Below are positions 1 through 8,945 of a stretch of 64,000 nt of DNA, piece by piece; the first letter of the stretch is position 1, and every line of letters begins with the position of its first letter. The position numbers and the translations under genes are program-made. Under the pieces are notes generated by a model. The model was not told where the DNA came from. It did not search any database and saw only the letters and a list, made by a program, of their open reading frames with translations. The stretch spans positions 186,001-250,000 of the forward strand of contig NZ_JAFBCY010000004.1 of the NCBI RefSeq assembly GCF_016907975.1, read 5' to 3'. Source of the DNA: Methylopila capsulata (GTDB lineage: Bacteria; Pseudomonadota; Alphaproteobacteria; Rhizobiales; Methylopilaceae).

Positions 1-830
1 TCGAGGCTCGCGCGCTCCGCGAACAGGCTCGACACCGAGGGCAGGGTCAGCAGCACCGCGATCAGCAGGGCGGCGCCCAGCGCCGCCGCGCCGCAGATGA
101 AAAGGATGCGCGCCCGCCGGGCCGGGGTAGGGGCGGCGAGGATCGTCAGCACCGTCATGATCGCGGCGGAGCCGATCAGGTGGCCCCAGGACCCGCGCGA
201 GAAGCTGAGGAACACGCCGCTCATGATCAGCCCGAGCGGCAGCAGCACGAACAGGGACTTCCTGAGATCCACCGAATAGAGCCGCTGGATCAGCACCAGC
301 GCCGGGAAGATCAGGTAGGGCGCGTAGACGTTGGGGTCCTTGAAGGTCGCCTTGGCGCGGCCGTAGATCAGCAGCGAGTCCGCGAACGGCGCCAGGTGGA
401 AGTAGCCCACGATCGCGAGCCCGCCGCCGATGGCGCCGGCGATAACCCAGGCGTTGGCGATCAGGCGCGCCCTGATCTCTGTCCGCTGGGCCAGCAGCAG
501 CGAGTAGAACACCCCGGTGCCGGACAGGAACACCCCGACCGTGGTCCATTTCTGCGTGTCCGCCCGGTCGTAGACCAGCGTCAGCGTCAGCACCGCGCCG
601 AGTTGGTACAGGATGACCAGCAGCACGAAGGGCAGCAGCGCGCGCGGCAGGCTAAGACCGGTGGCCGCGAACACCCCGATCGCAAGGATGAAGAGCAGGT
701 CGTAGGGCGCCGGCTCGAACATCACGAAGAAGCTGGAGGCGACCGCCAGCCAGACGATGCCCTCGCGCAGGCCCTCTGCGCCGAAGGCCAGCGAGCGGCC
801 GCCGCCATAGGTGGCGTGCGACGCGCTCAA
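1..830 (-). CDS. O-antigen ligase/polymerase family membrane protein, partial (C-terminus beyond window)
   Basis: The minus strand is open from a TTG at 830 to the window edge, about 276 codons. The predicted protein is a run of hydrophobic helices, with the segment FKDPNVYAPYLIFPAL near residue 165 and SFSRGSWGHL near residue 210, both typical of the Wzy_C/O-antigen ligase family, which joins or polymerises lipid-linked glycans at the periplasmic face of the inner membrane. The TTG start overlaps the stop of the glycosylphosphotransferase gene by 2 bases, so the two are probably co-transcribed. A later GTG or ATG is possible. Ligase and polymerase cannot be told apart because the large periplasmic loop lies outside the window. 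Confidence 0.72.
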   Translation of the reverse strand, partial: MSASHATYGGGRSLAFGAEGLREGIVWLAVASSFFVMFEPAPYDLLFILAIGVFAATGLSLPRALLPFVLLVILYQLGAVLTLTLVYDRADTQKWTTVGVFLSGTGVFYSLLLAQRTEIRARLIANAWVIAGAIGGGLAIVGYFHLAPFADSLLIYGRAKATFKDPNVYAPYLIFPALVLIQRLYSVDLRKSLFVLLPLGLIMSGVFLSFSRGSWGHLIGSAAIMTVLTILAAPTPARRARILFICGAAALGAALLIAVLLTLPSVSSLFAERASL

Positions 831-2350
831 TAGGCGTTGTCCGTCTTGGCGAGGGAGATCGGGGTCTTCAGCAGGATGGTCAGGTCGAACAGGATCGACC
901 AGTTCTCGATGTAATAGAGGTCGTGGTCGACGCGCTTCTTGAGCTTCTCCGGGGTGTCGACCTCGCCGCGCCAGCCGTTGATCTGCGCCCAGCCGGTGAC
1001 GCCGGGCTTGACGCGGTGGCGGGCGAAATAGCCGTCGACGACGTCGTTCCAGAGCGTGTCCGAGGTGTGGGCGTTGACGGCGTGGGGGCGGGGGCCGACC
1101 AGCGCCAGCTCGCCCTTGATGACGTTGAACAACTGCGGCAGCTCGTCGATCGAGGTCCTGCGGATGAAGCGGCCGACGCGGGTCACGCGGCTGTCGTTCC
1201 TCGTCACCACGGTCTTCGCCTCCGGGTCCGCCATCTCGTGGCGGAGCGACCGGAACTTGAAGATCTCGATGACCTCGTTGTTGAAGCCGTAGCGCTTCTG
1301 CCGGAAGAACACCGGGCCGGGGCTGTCGAGCTTGATCGCCACCGCGGTCGCGATCATCAACGGCGCCGTCAGCAGGATGCAGAGCGAGCCGACCACGAGG
1401 TCGAAGGTGCGCTTCGCCACGTAGTCCCAGTTCGCGATCGGCTTTTCCGCCAGCTCCACCATCGGGATCGAGCCGAGGTAGGAGTAGGAGCGCGGTCGGA
1501 AGCGCAGTTTGTCGGTGTGGGCCGACAGCCGGATGTCGACCGGCAGCACCCAGAGAGTCTTCAGGATTTCGGTGACGCGGCCGCGCGCCGTGACCGGGAT
1601 CGTCACGATCAGCAGGTCGATGTGGGCGAGGCGGCCGAACTCGACGAGCTCGGCGATGTTGCCGAGCTTGGGGTAGCCCGCGACGATCGCCGGCGAGCGG
1701 TCGTTGGAGCGGTCGTCGAACACGCCGCAGATGTGGACGTCGTTGCCCGGCGTCGCCTCGAGCGCGCGGATGAGCTCGGCTGCGGGTTCGCCGCCGCCGA
1801 CGATGACGGCCTTGCGGCCGAGCCGCCCCTGCACCGCCCAGCGCTTCACCAGAACCGCGAGCCACACATGCGCGACGAGCAGGACGGCGGCGCCGAACAC
1901 GAACCAGTAGCCGAGCCAGCGCCGGTCGATCGCGCCGCCGAAGTCGAGGAAGGCGCCGAGCGCCCCGAAGCCTGCGAAGACCAGCGTCCAGGCGCCCAGA
2001 ATGCGACCGAGCTGCCCCCCCACCGAGCGGAACGCCACCACGTGATAAGCGTCCGCCGCCTGCGCGAAGATCAGCAACAGCAGCACGCCGAGCCCGGCCG
2101 CGAGCGGGTAGGCCCAGCTCAGGCCCGACAGCGGGCCGAGCGTGACGGCGTAGGCGATCGCGGCGGAGGCGAGCACGAGCGCGGCGTCGATCAGTCGGAC
2201 AGCGCCGACCAGCAGCGTCTGCGAGATCGACGCGGCCGTGAACTGCTGCGCGATCTCGCGCGCCTGCTCGTTCAGCCGCGTCTGCCGCGGCGTCAGAGGC
2301 TTCGGTTCATCTTGCCTGATCTCGAGGCGCGCCATTTTGAACCCGCTCAC
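827..2350 (-). CDS. Exopolysaccharide biosynthesis polyprenyl glycosylphosphotransferase
   Basis: This 507-residue protein has the layout of the WbaP/WcaJ family: four hydrophobic helices in residues 45-175, a Rossmann-like domain beginning at VIVGGGEPAAEL (about 182), a further membrane segment near 315-335, and a C-terminal sugar-transferase domain with FFRQKRYGFN, FKFRSLR and the hallmark DELPQLFNVIKGELALVGPRP. Such enzymes load the first sugar phosphate onto undecaprenyl phosphate and so start each repeat unit. It lies between a glycosyltransferase gene (57-base gap) and an O-antigen ligase-like gene on the same strand. The sugar (glucose or galactose) cannot be read from the sequence. 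An ATG at 2335 is an alternative start. Confidence 0.9.
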   Translation of the reverse strand: MSGFKMARLEIRQDEPKPLTPRQTRLNEQAREIAQQFTAASISQTLLVGAVRLIDAALVLASAAIAYAVTLGPLSGLSWAYPLAAGLGVLLLLIFAQAADAYHVVAFRSVGGQLGRILGAWTLVFAGFGALGAFLDFGGAIDRRWLGYWFVFGAAVLLVAHVWLAVLVKRWAVQGRLGRKAVIVGGGEPAAELIRALEATPGNDVHICGVFDDRSNDRSPAIVAGYPKLGNIAELVEFGRLAHIDLLIVTIPVTARGRVTEILKTLWVLPVDIRLSAHTDKLRFRPRSYSYLGSIPMVELAEKPIANWDYVAKRTFDLVVGSLCILLTAPLMIATAVAIKLDSPGPVFFRQKRYGFNNEVIEIFKFRSLRHEMADPEAKTVVTRNDSRVTRVGRFIRRTSIDELPQLFNVIKGELALVGPRPHAVNAHTSDTLWNDVVDGYFARHRVKPGVTGWAQINGWRGEVDTPEKLKKRVDHDLYYIENWSILFDLTILLKTPISLAKTDNAY

Positions 2351-2407
2351 GTCGCCGCTCCACCGCGATGTCGGATCAGGATGGCGCCAAACTCAAAACA
2401 AACACTT

Positions 2408-3604
2408 TTACCGAACGGAGAAAGTACGCGCTTCGCGCGCCGTGATTGCGTCGCGGTAAACGGTTTCGATCCGCGACGCCATCGACGATAGCGCGAACTC
2501 GTCGGCGATATGCGCCCGACGCTCGCGCGCCATCCCGCGGGCGCGGCCGGCGTCGGCCGTGAGCCGCTCCATCGCAGCGGCGAGGGCGGCCGCATCGCCG
2601 GGCGGAAGCAGGTCGCCGCTGAACGGGCCGAAGATCTCCGGAATGCCGCCGACGTCGGTGGCGAGGATCGGCAGACCGGCGGCGATCGCCTCGAGCACGA
2701 CATAGGGCATGGATTCCGCGCGCGACGGCACGACGATCGCGTGGGCCATCGCGAAGGCCTCGCGCGCCGGCTGGGGCGGCAGGAAGCGGACATGCGCCGC
2801 CAGCCCGCGCTCGGCGACGAGCGCCCGGTAGCGGGCCTCGTCCGGACCGTCGCCGACAATGGTCCCCGTCGTCGCGGCGCCGTCGCGCGCGAGCAGCGCC
2901 AGCGCCTCGATGAACACGTCGGGGCCTTTGAGGTCGCGCAGCATGCCGAGGTAGAGGAAATCGGTGGCGTCCGGCGCGGGCGTCACCGCCTCGAACTCGG
3001 GCGGCGTCAGCCCGTTGCGCACGACGACCGCCCGGCACCGCGGCGCGCCGACCTTGTCCACGTAGGCGCGGCGCTCGTACTCGCTGACATGCACCAGCAC
3101 GTCGCTGACGCTCTCCAGCGCGCGTTCGATCGCGAAGTAGATGCGGCCCTCGGCGGTGGCCGGGTCGAAATGCAGGCTGCCGCCGTGCGGCGCGTAGATC
3201 CGCGCCACCGGCTTCGCCCGGTTGAGCCAGGCGCCCGTGATGCGGCCGAACACGCCGCCCTTCGCGCCATGGGAATGCACCACGTCGGGCGCGAGCGGCG
3301 CCAGACGGCGGTGGACGCGGGCGAGCGCCGTGACGTCCGAGGGCGCGATCTGGCGCGCGATCGGCAGCCGGAACGCCCCGAGCGCGAGGTGCGGCTCGAG
3401 CGCAGCGATGCGCTCGGCCTCGAAGGCCCCTCCCGTGAGGCTGTCGCACACGAAGCCGACCTGATGGCCGGCCGCGGCCTGCGCCGTCGCCAGATCGGCG
3501 ATGTGCCGGAAGATCCCCCCGACCGGCGAGCGGACGAGATGGACGATCCGAAGCGGGCCGTCGGACGAAGCGCGCGCTTGGCGATAATCGAGGGCGGCTG
3601 ACAT
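2408..3604 (-). CDS. Glycosyltransferase, GT4-like (GT-B fold)
   Basis: The 398-residue protein starts at an ATG at 3604. It shows a GT-B fold: an N-terminal acceptor half (LRIVHLVRSPVGGIFRH near residue 20) and a C-terminal Glycos_transf_1 half with VRNGL, FLYLGML and the donor-binding stretch PSRAESMPYVVLEAIAAGLP, whose glutamates are expected to contact the nucleotide sugar. It probably adds a sugar to a lipid-linked intermediate on the cytoplasmic face. It is the first gene of the minus-strand run that continues with the glycosylphosphotransferase. Donor and acceptor are unknown. Confidence 0.85.
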   Translation of the reverse strand: MSAALDYRQARASSDGPLRIVHLVRSPVGGIFRHIADLATAQAAAGHQVGFVCDSLTGGAFEAERIAALEPHLALGAFRLPIARQIAPSDVTALARVHRRLAPLAPDVVHSHGAKGGVFGRITGAWLNRAKPVARIYAPHGGSLHFDPATAEGRIYFAIERALESVSDVLVHVSEYERRAYVDKVGAPRCRAVVVRNGLTPPEFEAVTPAPDATDFLYLGMLRDLKGPDVFIEALALLARDGAATTGTIVGDGPDEARYRALVAERGLAAHVRFLPPQPAREAFAMAHAIVVPSRAESMPYVVLEAIAAGLPILATDVGGIPEIFGPFSGDLLPPGDAAALAAAMERLTADAGRARGMARERRAHIADEFALSSMASRIETVYRDAITAREARTFSVR

Positions 3605-4014
3605 GGCTGGGACTGTGATGTGCGCCCGGTAAAGGAGCGGTTGTCCCGCCGCCCGCGGCGCGCCGAAATGCGCGCAGGGTTATCTATCGCTTTTCACAAC
3701 AGGTTGTAAGCGAACGATCAACCGCCAGGACAATGTAAAATATAAGACTTTAGACTAATACTAAACAGGTCTGATCCGCCGAAAGTCGGACGGCGTCTCT
3801 CAACAACCCTGCAACGAGCGCCTGCATGCTCGGGATCGCCGCCGGCCGACGCAAGACGAACCCCGCGTTCGGCGGCCTTCGTCGTTTCTTGTCTTCGGCC
3901 CCGCCGATGACCTCCGCGCGAGGCCGGCTGCGACGGCGGGTTCATACGCCGGGACCAGGCCCGCGGCCGACGGCCGGAGCCAGCTCCGAATGCGGGCCGC
4001 CTTCCGATCCCGGG
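3605..4014. other. Gene-free stretch with AT-rich core upstream of the polysaccharide genes
   Basis: No convincing gene is seen here; a 75-codon minus-strand frame at 3718-3945 has no family features. Positions about 3660-3790 are clearly more AT-rich than the surroundings and contain a 12-bp dyad, ACAAC-AG-GTTGT, at 3696-3707. Because it lies just upstream of the minus-strand polysaccharide genes, it is the likely promoter and regulatory region for them. No specific promoter is assigned. Confidence 0.4.
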
Positions 4015-4452
4015 CTAGGCGAGGGCGAGCGTCCCCGCCGCGAGCGCCGCGTAGCGCGCGGTCTTGGCGACCGCCACCAGCGCGAGAAAGCTCCAGAACG
4101 GTTCGCGCAGCACGCCCGCGACCAGCGTCAGCGGATCGCCCACGATCGGGACCCAGCTCAGCAGCAGCGACCACCGGCCGTAGCGGCGGTACCAACCCGT
4201 GGCGCGATCGAGCGCCCGGTCCGAGACCGGAAACCAGCGCTTGTGGCGAAAGCGCTCCGCCTGCCGGCCGAGCGCCCAGTTCACCAGCGAGCCCAGGGTG
4301 TTGCCGAGGCTCGCCGTGGCGACCAGGGCCCAGGGCGACCGTTCGCCCAGCGCGATCAGGCCGACGAGCGCCGCCTCGGACTGCGCCGGCAGCAGCGTCG
4401 CGGCGAGGAAGGCGGCGACGAACAGCCCGCCATAGGTCGCCGCGGCGGTCAT
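4015..4452 (-). CDS. YqaA/DedA-like (SNARE-associated Golgi protein family) membrane protein
   Basis: This small integral membrane protein (145 residues) resembles the YqaA branch of the DedA/VTT superfamily. It starts with a hydrophobic segment (GLFVAAFLAATLLPAQSEA), followed by TASLGNTLGSLVNWALGR and SWVPIVGDPLTLVAGVLR, the conserved GN...G..NW and P.GDPLT.VAG motifs of that branch. Members are inner-membrane proteins linked to membrane homeostasis or lipid and small-molecule transport; the substrate is not known. The gene is separated from ssb by about 120 bases and may be transcribed with it. Confidence 0.8.
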   Translation of the reverse strand: MTAAATYGGLFVAAFLAATLLPAQSEAALVGLIALGERSPWALVATASLGNTLGSLVNWALGRQAERFRHKRWFPVSDRALDRATGWYRRYGRWSLLLSWVPIVGDPLTLVAGVLREPFWSFLALVAVAKTARYAALAAGTLALA

Positions 4453-4575
4453 CGGCGCGATCCCGCGACCCTCGAAGCCGTCGACGCGCGTGACGCGTCA
4501 CGGCGCGTCCGGCCCGCGACCGCGTCGCGTGTCATCGACCAAGCCCGGAGGAGGGAGCGTCCGGTCGGGCCGGCG

Positions 4576-5088
4576 TCAGAACGGGATGTCGTCGTCCATG
4601 GCGTCGGAGTAGCCGCCGCGTCCGCCGCCCGCCGCGGCGGGGGCCGCCGGAGCGGGGGAGCGGCGCTCGGTCGGGCTCGACCGGCCGAAGCTCTCGTTGG
4701 AGCCGGCCTCGTAGCTGTCGTCCGAACCGCCGCCGCCGCGGCCGTCGAGCAGGGCGAGCTCGCCCCGGAAGCGCTGGATCACGATCTCGGTCGTGTACTT
4801 CTCGACGCCCGAGGGATCGGTCCATTTGCGGGTCTGGAGCTGGCCCTCGACATAGACCTTCGAGCCCTTGCGCAGATAGCTCTCGGCGATCTTGGCGAGG
4901 TTCTCGTTGAAGATCACCACCGAGTGCCACTCGGTCTTTTCGCGGCGCTCGCCGGACTGCTTGTCGCGCCAGTTCTCGGAGGTCGCGATCCGCAGGTTCA
5001 CCACCGGCTCGCCGGAGTTCATGCGGCGGACTTCCGGATCACGGCCGAGATTTCCGACCAGAATGACCTTGTTGACGCTGCCCGCCAT
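4576..5088 (-). CDS. ssb: Single-stranded DNA-binding protein SSB
   Basis: The 170-residue protein carries an N-terminal OB fold ([21 protein letters not shown] to about residue 110), a Gly/Ser/Pro/Ala-rich flexible linker, and the acidic tip DDDIPF at the C-terminus. The tip is the docking site for replication and repair partners. SSB coats single-stranded DNA in replication, recombination and repair. The gene is divergent from uvrA and shares the 243-bp interval holding a LexA-type operator, so SOS induction is expected for one or both genes. Confidence 0.97.
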   Translation of the reverse strand: MAGSVNKVILVGNLGRDPEVRRMNSGEPVVNLRIATSENWRDKQSGERREKTEWHSVVIFNENLAKIAESYLRKGSKVYVEGQLQTRKWTDPSGVEKYTTEIVIQRFRGELALLDGRGGGGSDDSYEAGSNESFGRSSPTERRSPAPAAPAAAGGGRGGYSDAMDDDIPF

Positions 5089-5206
5089 GACGATCTCCTG
5101 AAAGCTTGAGCGCGCACCCTAATCGCCGCGCCCGCCGCCGTCGCCCCCGCGCCGGGCTTGTCCACAAGCCTCGGGACGGGACGCATCGCGGTGGACAATG
5201 GTGTTT

Positions 5207-5221
5207 GTTCTTCCTATGTTC
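5207..5221 (+). promoter_or_regulatory. LexA (SOS) box, alphaproteobacterial type
   Basis: GTTC (5207-5210), seven bases, GTTC (5218-5221): an exact match to the GTTC-N7-GTTC direct repeat known for LexA of alphaproteobacteria. It sits between the divergent ssb and uvrA genes, 111 bases from the uvrA start and 119 from the ssb start. Regulation of both genes from one site is inference. Confidence 0.85.
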
Positions 5222-5331
5222 CTTAACATGCGGATCGCGGCGCGACAAGCGCTCCGCTTGACCTGAACGCCTTGCGGGCCGACTTGACGATCGAATGGCG
5301 GGTTCGAGCCGCTGCGGGACGACGTGACCTC

Positions 5332-8300
5332 ATGACGAAAACCTCTTCGCCGGCCGGCAAGGCCCGAGCGCCGAAGCAGGCTGCGGCCAAGCCCGGCGCT
5401 AAGACGGCCCCCAAATCGGCGGCAAAGGCCGCTGGCGAGACGGCGCCGAAGCCGGCGGCCAGGACCTCCGCCGCGGCGCTGGAGGCGGCGTTCGACGCCG
5501 CGGCCGAGCGCCGGCCGGAGCGGCGCGACGCGCGGCTGATCTCCGTGCGCGGCGCGCGCGAGCACAACCTCAAGAACGTCGACCTCGACATCCCGCGCGA
5601 CCGGCTGGTGGTGTTCACCGGCCTGTCGGGTTCGGGAAAGTCATCGCTGGCCTTCGACACGATCTACGCTGAAGGGCAGCGCCGCTACGTCGAGAGCCTG
5701 TCGGCCTACGCGCGCCAGTTCTTGGAGATGATGCAGAAGCCGGATGTCGACCAGATCGACGGCCTGTCGCCTGCGATCTCGATCGAGCAGAAGACCACCT
5801 CAAAGAACCCGCGCTCGACGGTCGGCACCGTCACCGAGATCTACGACTATATGCGCCTCCTCTGGGCGCGCGTCGGCATTCCCTATTCGCCGGCCACCGG
5901 CCTGCCGATCGAGAGCCAGACCGTGAGCCAGATGGTCGACCGGCTGACGGCGCTGCCGGAGGGCTCCCGGCTTTACCTGCTCGCGCCCGTCATCCGCGGC
6001 CGCAAGGGCGAGTACCGCAAAGAGATCGCCGAGTTCCAGAAGAAGGGCTTCCAGCGCCTCAAGATCGACGGGACCTACTACGAGATCGCCGACGCTCCCG
6101 CGCTCGACAAGAAGTTGAAGCACGACATCGACGTGGTGGTGGACCGCGTGGTGATCCGCGGCGAGATCTCGAGCCGTCTGGCGGACAGCCTCGAGACCGC
6201 GCTGGCGCTCGCCGACGGCATCGCGCTGGCCGAGTTCGCGGGCGAGACCGACGAGCACGGCCAGGCGAAGCGGCTAACGTTCTCGCAGAAGTTTGCCTGT
6301 CCCGTCTCCGGCTTCACCATCGCCGAGATCGAGCCCAGGCTCTTCTCCTTCAACAACCCCTTCGGCGCCTGCCCGGCCTGCGACGGCCTTGGCACCGAGC
6401 TAAGCGTCGACCCCAATCTTGTGGTTCCCGACGGCGGGCTGACGCTGCGCAAAGGCGCCATCGCCCCATGGTCGCGCTCGACCTCGCCCTATTACGTCCA
6501 GACGCTGGACGCGCTCGCCAAGCACTACGGCTTCAACCTGACGACGCGCTGGTCCGACCTGCCGGAGAAGGCGAAGAACGTCATTCTCTATGGCTCGGGC
6601 TCTGACAAGGTGCGCTTCGTCTATGACGACGGGCTGCGCTCCTACGAGACCACAAAGACCTTCGAGGGCGTGGTGCGCAACCTCGAGCGGCGCTGGAAGG
6701 AGACCGAGAGCGACTGGTCCCGCGAGGAGATCGGCCGCTACATGTCGGACGTGCCGTGCCTGATCTGCGAGGGCTACCGGCTGAAGCCCGAGGCGCTGGC
6801 GGTGCGGGTGGCGGACCGGCACATCGGGCGGGCGTCGGAGCTCTCGGTGAAGGCGGCGCACGCCTGGTTCGAGGACCTGCCGAACCACCTCTCCGCGAAG
6901 CAGAACGAGATCGCCTACCGGATCCTCAAGGAGATCCGCGACAGGCTGCGCTTCCTTGTGGACGTCGGGCTCGACTACCTCACGCTCGCCCGCAATTCCG
7001 GTTCGCTGTCCGGCGGCGAGAGCCAGCGCATCCGGCTCGCGAGCCAGATCGGCTCCGGCCTCACCGGCGTGCTCTACGTGCTGGACGAGCCCTCCATCGG
7101 CCTGCACCAGCGCGACAACGCCCGACTGCTGACGACGCTGGAGCGCCTGCGCGACCTCGGCAACACCGTGATCGTGGTGGAGCACGACGAGGACGCGATC
7201 CGGCTCGCGGACTATGTGGTCGACGTCGGGCCCGGCGCCGGCGTCCACGGCGGCCGCATCATCGCCGCCGGCACGCCGGACGAGGTGATGAACCATCCCG
7301 ACAGCCTCACCGGCCAGTATCTCACCGGCGCGCGGATGGTGCCGACGCCGCCGAAGCGCCGGCCGTTCAACGCGAAGAAAGCGCTGAAGGTCTTCGGCGC
7401 CAAGGCCAACAATCTGAAGGACGTGACCGCCGAGATCCCGCTTGGCGTCTTCACCTGCGTCACCGGCGTCTCCGGCGGCGGCAAGTCCACGCTGCTGATC
7501 GACACCGTGTTCAAGGCCGCGGCGCGCAAGCTGAACGGCGCCAACGAGAACCCGGGCGCCCACGAGCGGATCGAGGGTTTCGAGGCGCTGGACAAGGTCA
7601 TCGACATCGACCAGTCGCCGATCGGCCGCACCCCGCGCTCGAACCCCGCCACCTACATCGGCGCCTTCACGCCGATCCGCGAATGGTTCGCGGCCCTGCC
7701 CGAGGCCAAGGCGCGCGGCTACATGCCGGGGCGGTTCTCGTTCAACGTGAAGGGCGGCCGGTGCGAGGCCTGCCAGGGCGACGGCGTCATCAAGATCGAG
7801 ATGCACTTCCTGCCCGACGTCTACGTCACCTGCGACGTCTGCAAGGGAAGGCGCTACGACCGCGAGACGCTGGAGGTGCTCTACAAGGGCAAGTCAATCG
7901 CGGACGTGCTGGACATGACGGTCGACGAGGCGGTGCAGTTCTTCAAGGCGACGCCCTCGATCCGCGAGAAGATGGAGACGCTGGCCCGGGTCGGCCTCGG
8001 CTACGTCAAGGTCGGCCAGCAGGCGACGACGCTGTCCGGCGGCGAGGCCCAGCGCGTGAAGCTGTCGAAGGAGCTGTCGCGCCGCGCGACCGGCAGGACG
8101 CTCTACATCCTCGACGAGCCGACGACGGGCCTGCATTTCCACGACGTGGCGAAGCTGCTCGAGGTGCTGCACGAGCTGGTCGACCAGGGCAACACGGTCG
8201 CGGTGATCGAGCACAACCTCGAAGTCATCAAGACCGCGGACTGGATCATCGACATGGGTCCGGAAGGCGGCGACGGCGGCGGCGTAGTGGTCGCGACCGG

Positions 8301-8409
8301 CACGCCGGAGCAGATCGCGCGGGCGAAGGACAGCCACACCGGGCGATTCCTCGCGGAGGTGCTGAAGCGCCGGCCGCTGCGGCGGGCTCTCGACGACGCG
8401 GCGGAGTAG
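5332..8409 (+). CDS. uvrA: Excinuclease ABC subunit A (UvrA)
   Basis: The damage-recognition ATPase of nucleotide excision repair, here 1025 residues from the ATG at 5332; an in-frame TTG at 5272 is less likely. Both ABC modules are complete: Walker [10 protein letters not shown] and signature [12 protein letters not shown] in the first, [10 protein letters not shown] and [11 protein letters not shown] in the second. The zinc-binding Cys motifs CPACDG and CEACQG...CDVCKG are present. The first about 65 residues form a Lys/Ala/Pro-rich extension before the conserved [13 protein letters not shown]; such tails occur in related bacteria. The gene is divergent from ssb, with a LexA box between them. 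Confidence 0.97.
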   Translation: MTKTSSPAGKARAPKQAAAKPGAKTAPKSAAKAAGETAPKPAARTSAAALEAAFDAAAERRPERRDARLISVRGAREHNLKNVDLDIPRDRLVVFTGLSGSGKSSLAFDTIYAEGQRRYVESLSAYARQFLEMMQKPDVDQIDGLSPAISIEQKTTSKNPRSTVGTVTEIYDYMRLLWARVGIPYSPATGLPIESQTVSQMVDRLTALPEGSRLYLLAPVIRGRKGEYRKEIAEFQKKGFQRLKIDGTYYEIADAPALDKKLKHDIDVVVDRVVIRGEISSRLADSLETALALADGIALAEFAGETDEHGQAKRLTFSQKFACPVSGFTIAEIEPRLFSFNNPFGACPACDGLGTELSVDPNLVVPDGGLTLRKGAIAPWSRSTSPYYVQTLDALAKHYGFNLTTRWSDLPEKAKNVILYGSGSDKVRFVYDDGLRSYETTKTFEGVVRNLERRWKETESDWSREEIGRYMSDVPCLICEGYRLKPEALAVRVADRHIGRASELSVKAAHAWFEDLPNHLSAKQNEIAYRILKEIRDRLRFLVDVGLDYLTLARNSGSLSGGESQRIRLASQIGSGLTGVLYVLDEPSIGLHQRDNARLLTTLERLRDLGNTVIVVEHDEDAIRLADYVVDVGPGAGVHGGRIIAAGTPDEVMNHPDSLTGQYLTGARMVPTPPKRRPFNAKKALKVFGAKANNLKDVTAEIPLGVFTCVTGVSGGGKSTLLIDTVFKAAARKLNGANENPGAHERIEGFEALDKVIDIDQSPIGRTPRSNPATYIGAFTPIREWFAALPEAKARGYMPGRFSFNVKGGRCEACQGDGVIKIEMHFLPDVYVTCDVCKGRRYDRETLEVLYKGKSIADVLDMTVDEAVQFFKATPSIREKMETLARVGLGYVKVGQQATTLSGGEAQRVKLSKELSRRATGRTLYILDEPTTGLHFHDVAKLLEVLHELVDQGNTVAVIEHNLEVIKTADWIIDMGPEGGDGGGVVVATGTPEQIARAKDSHTGRFLAEVLKRRPLRRALDDAAE

Positions 8410-8707
8410 CGCGAGCTGTGGCGCCGCGTCGCAGCGTGGCGTCCCGGGACGCCGCGCCCGCGGCGGCGGTTCTGGCGTAACGCCTCAGTCTGCAACGGCG
8501 TTAACAGCCGGATGGCTCAGGTTAACGCCTTGGCGAGGCGACATGTGAGCGGCGCATTGCTGCGATGCCATCGGCTGCCTATTCGCTTGCCAGTCTGCTG
8601 ATTATCTAGGCTTCACCGAAACACGACGACCCAGCGACGGACAGCGACGGCCAAGAGGCTCTCGCGTGACCGCCTGCCGAGAGCCGCCTCACCTTGGACT
8701 GAAGACG
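8410..8707. other. Intergenic region with a long hairpin after uvrA
   Basis: No gene is seen. A strong dyad, GGCGTTAAC at 8497-8505 and GTTAACGCC at 8521-8529, has a nested AGCC/GGCT stem between its arms. There is no T-run after it, so it is not a typical terminator, although it could end or protect the uvrA transcript. The remainder should hold the promoter of the DUF1127 gene. Confidence 0.4.
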
Positions 8708-8878
8708 ATGATTTTCTGGGCTTTCCTTCTGAAGCGCTACCGCATGTGGCGCGTGTACCGCGAGACCTTCGAACAGCTCGCGACCCTCGACGAGCGCACG
8801 CTGCGCGACATCAACATCGGCCGCAACGACATCGAGACCATCTCGCGTCGCGCCGCCCACAACGCCGTCGCGGCCTGA
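8708..8878 (+). CDS. DUF1127 (YjiS-like) small protein
   Basis: A 56-residue protein beginning MIFWAFLLKRYRMWRVYRE and containing the DUF1127 core LATLDERTLRDINIGRNDIE. The family consists of small arginine-rich proteins, many in alphaproteobacteria; some take part in RNA turnover or in phosphate and stress responses, but no function can be assigned here. The ATG at 8708 is preferred to an in-frame upstream start at 8666, because the family usually begins shortly before the YR/RMWR helix. A strong terminator follows directly. Confidence 0.85.
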   Translation: MIFWAFLLKRYRMWRVYRETFEQLATLDERTLRDINIGRNDIETISRRAAHNAVAA

Positions 8879-8899
8879 ACGGCGCGAACGACACGTGGA

Positions 8900-8927
8900 A
8901 AAGCCCCGGAGCGATCCGGGGCTTTTT
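8900..8927 (+). terminator. Rho-independent terminator after the DUF1127 gene
   Basis: AGCCCCGGA (8902-8910), a 4-base loop, TCCGGGGCT (8915-8923), then a run of T. The perfect 9-bp stem lies 20 bases after the DUF1127 stop. AA before the stem gives only a weak U-tract on the other strand, so it probably serves the plus strand mainly. Confidence 0.9.
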
Positions 8928-8945
8928 TCATTTTCAGGCAGGCGG

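Noticed and set aside
923-2491. Long plus-strand open frame opposite the glycosylphosphotransferase gene
   Set aside because: It is antisense to a well-conserved gene and has only low-complexity Arg/Asp/Val-rich sequence, a common artefact of high-GC DNA. The same holds for other long antisense frames such as 8895-11500, 14592-17744, 6400-7806 and 30813-32720.
3718-3945. 75-codon minus-strand frame upstream of the polysaccharide genes
   Set aside because: No family features, ends in AT-rich regulatory DNA, and no ribosome site.
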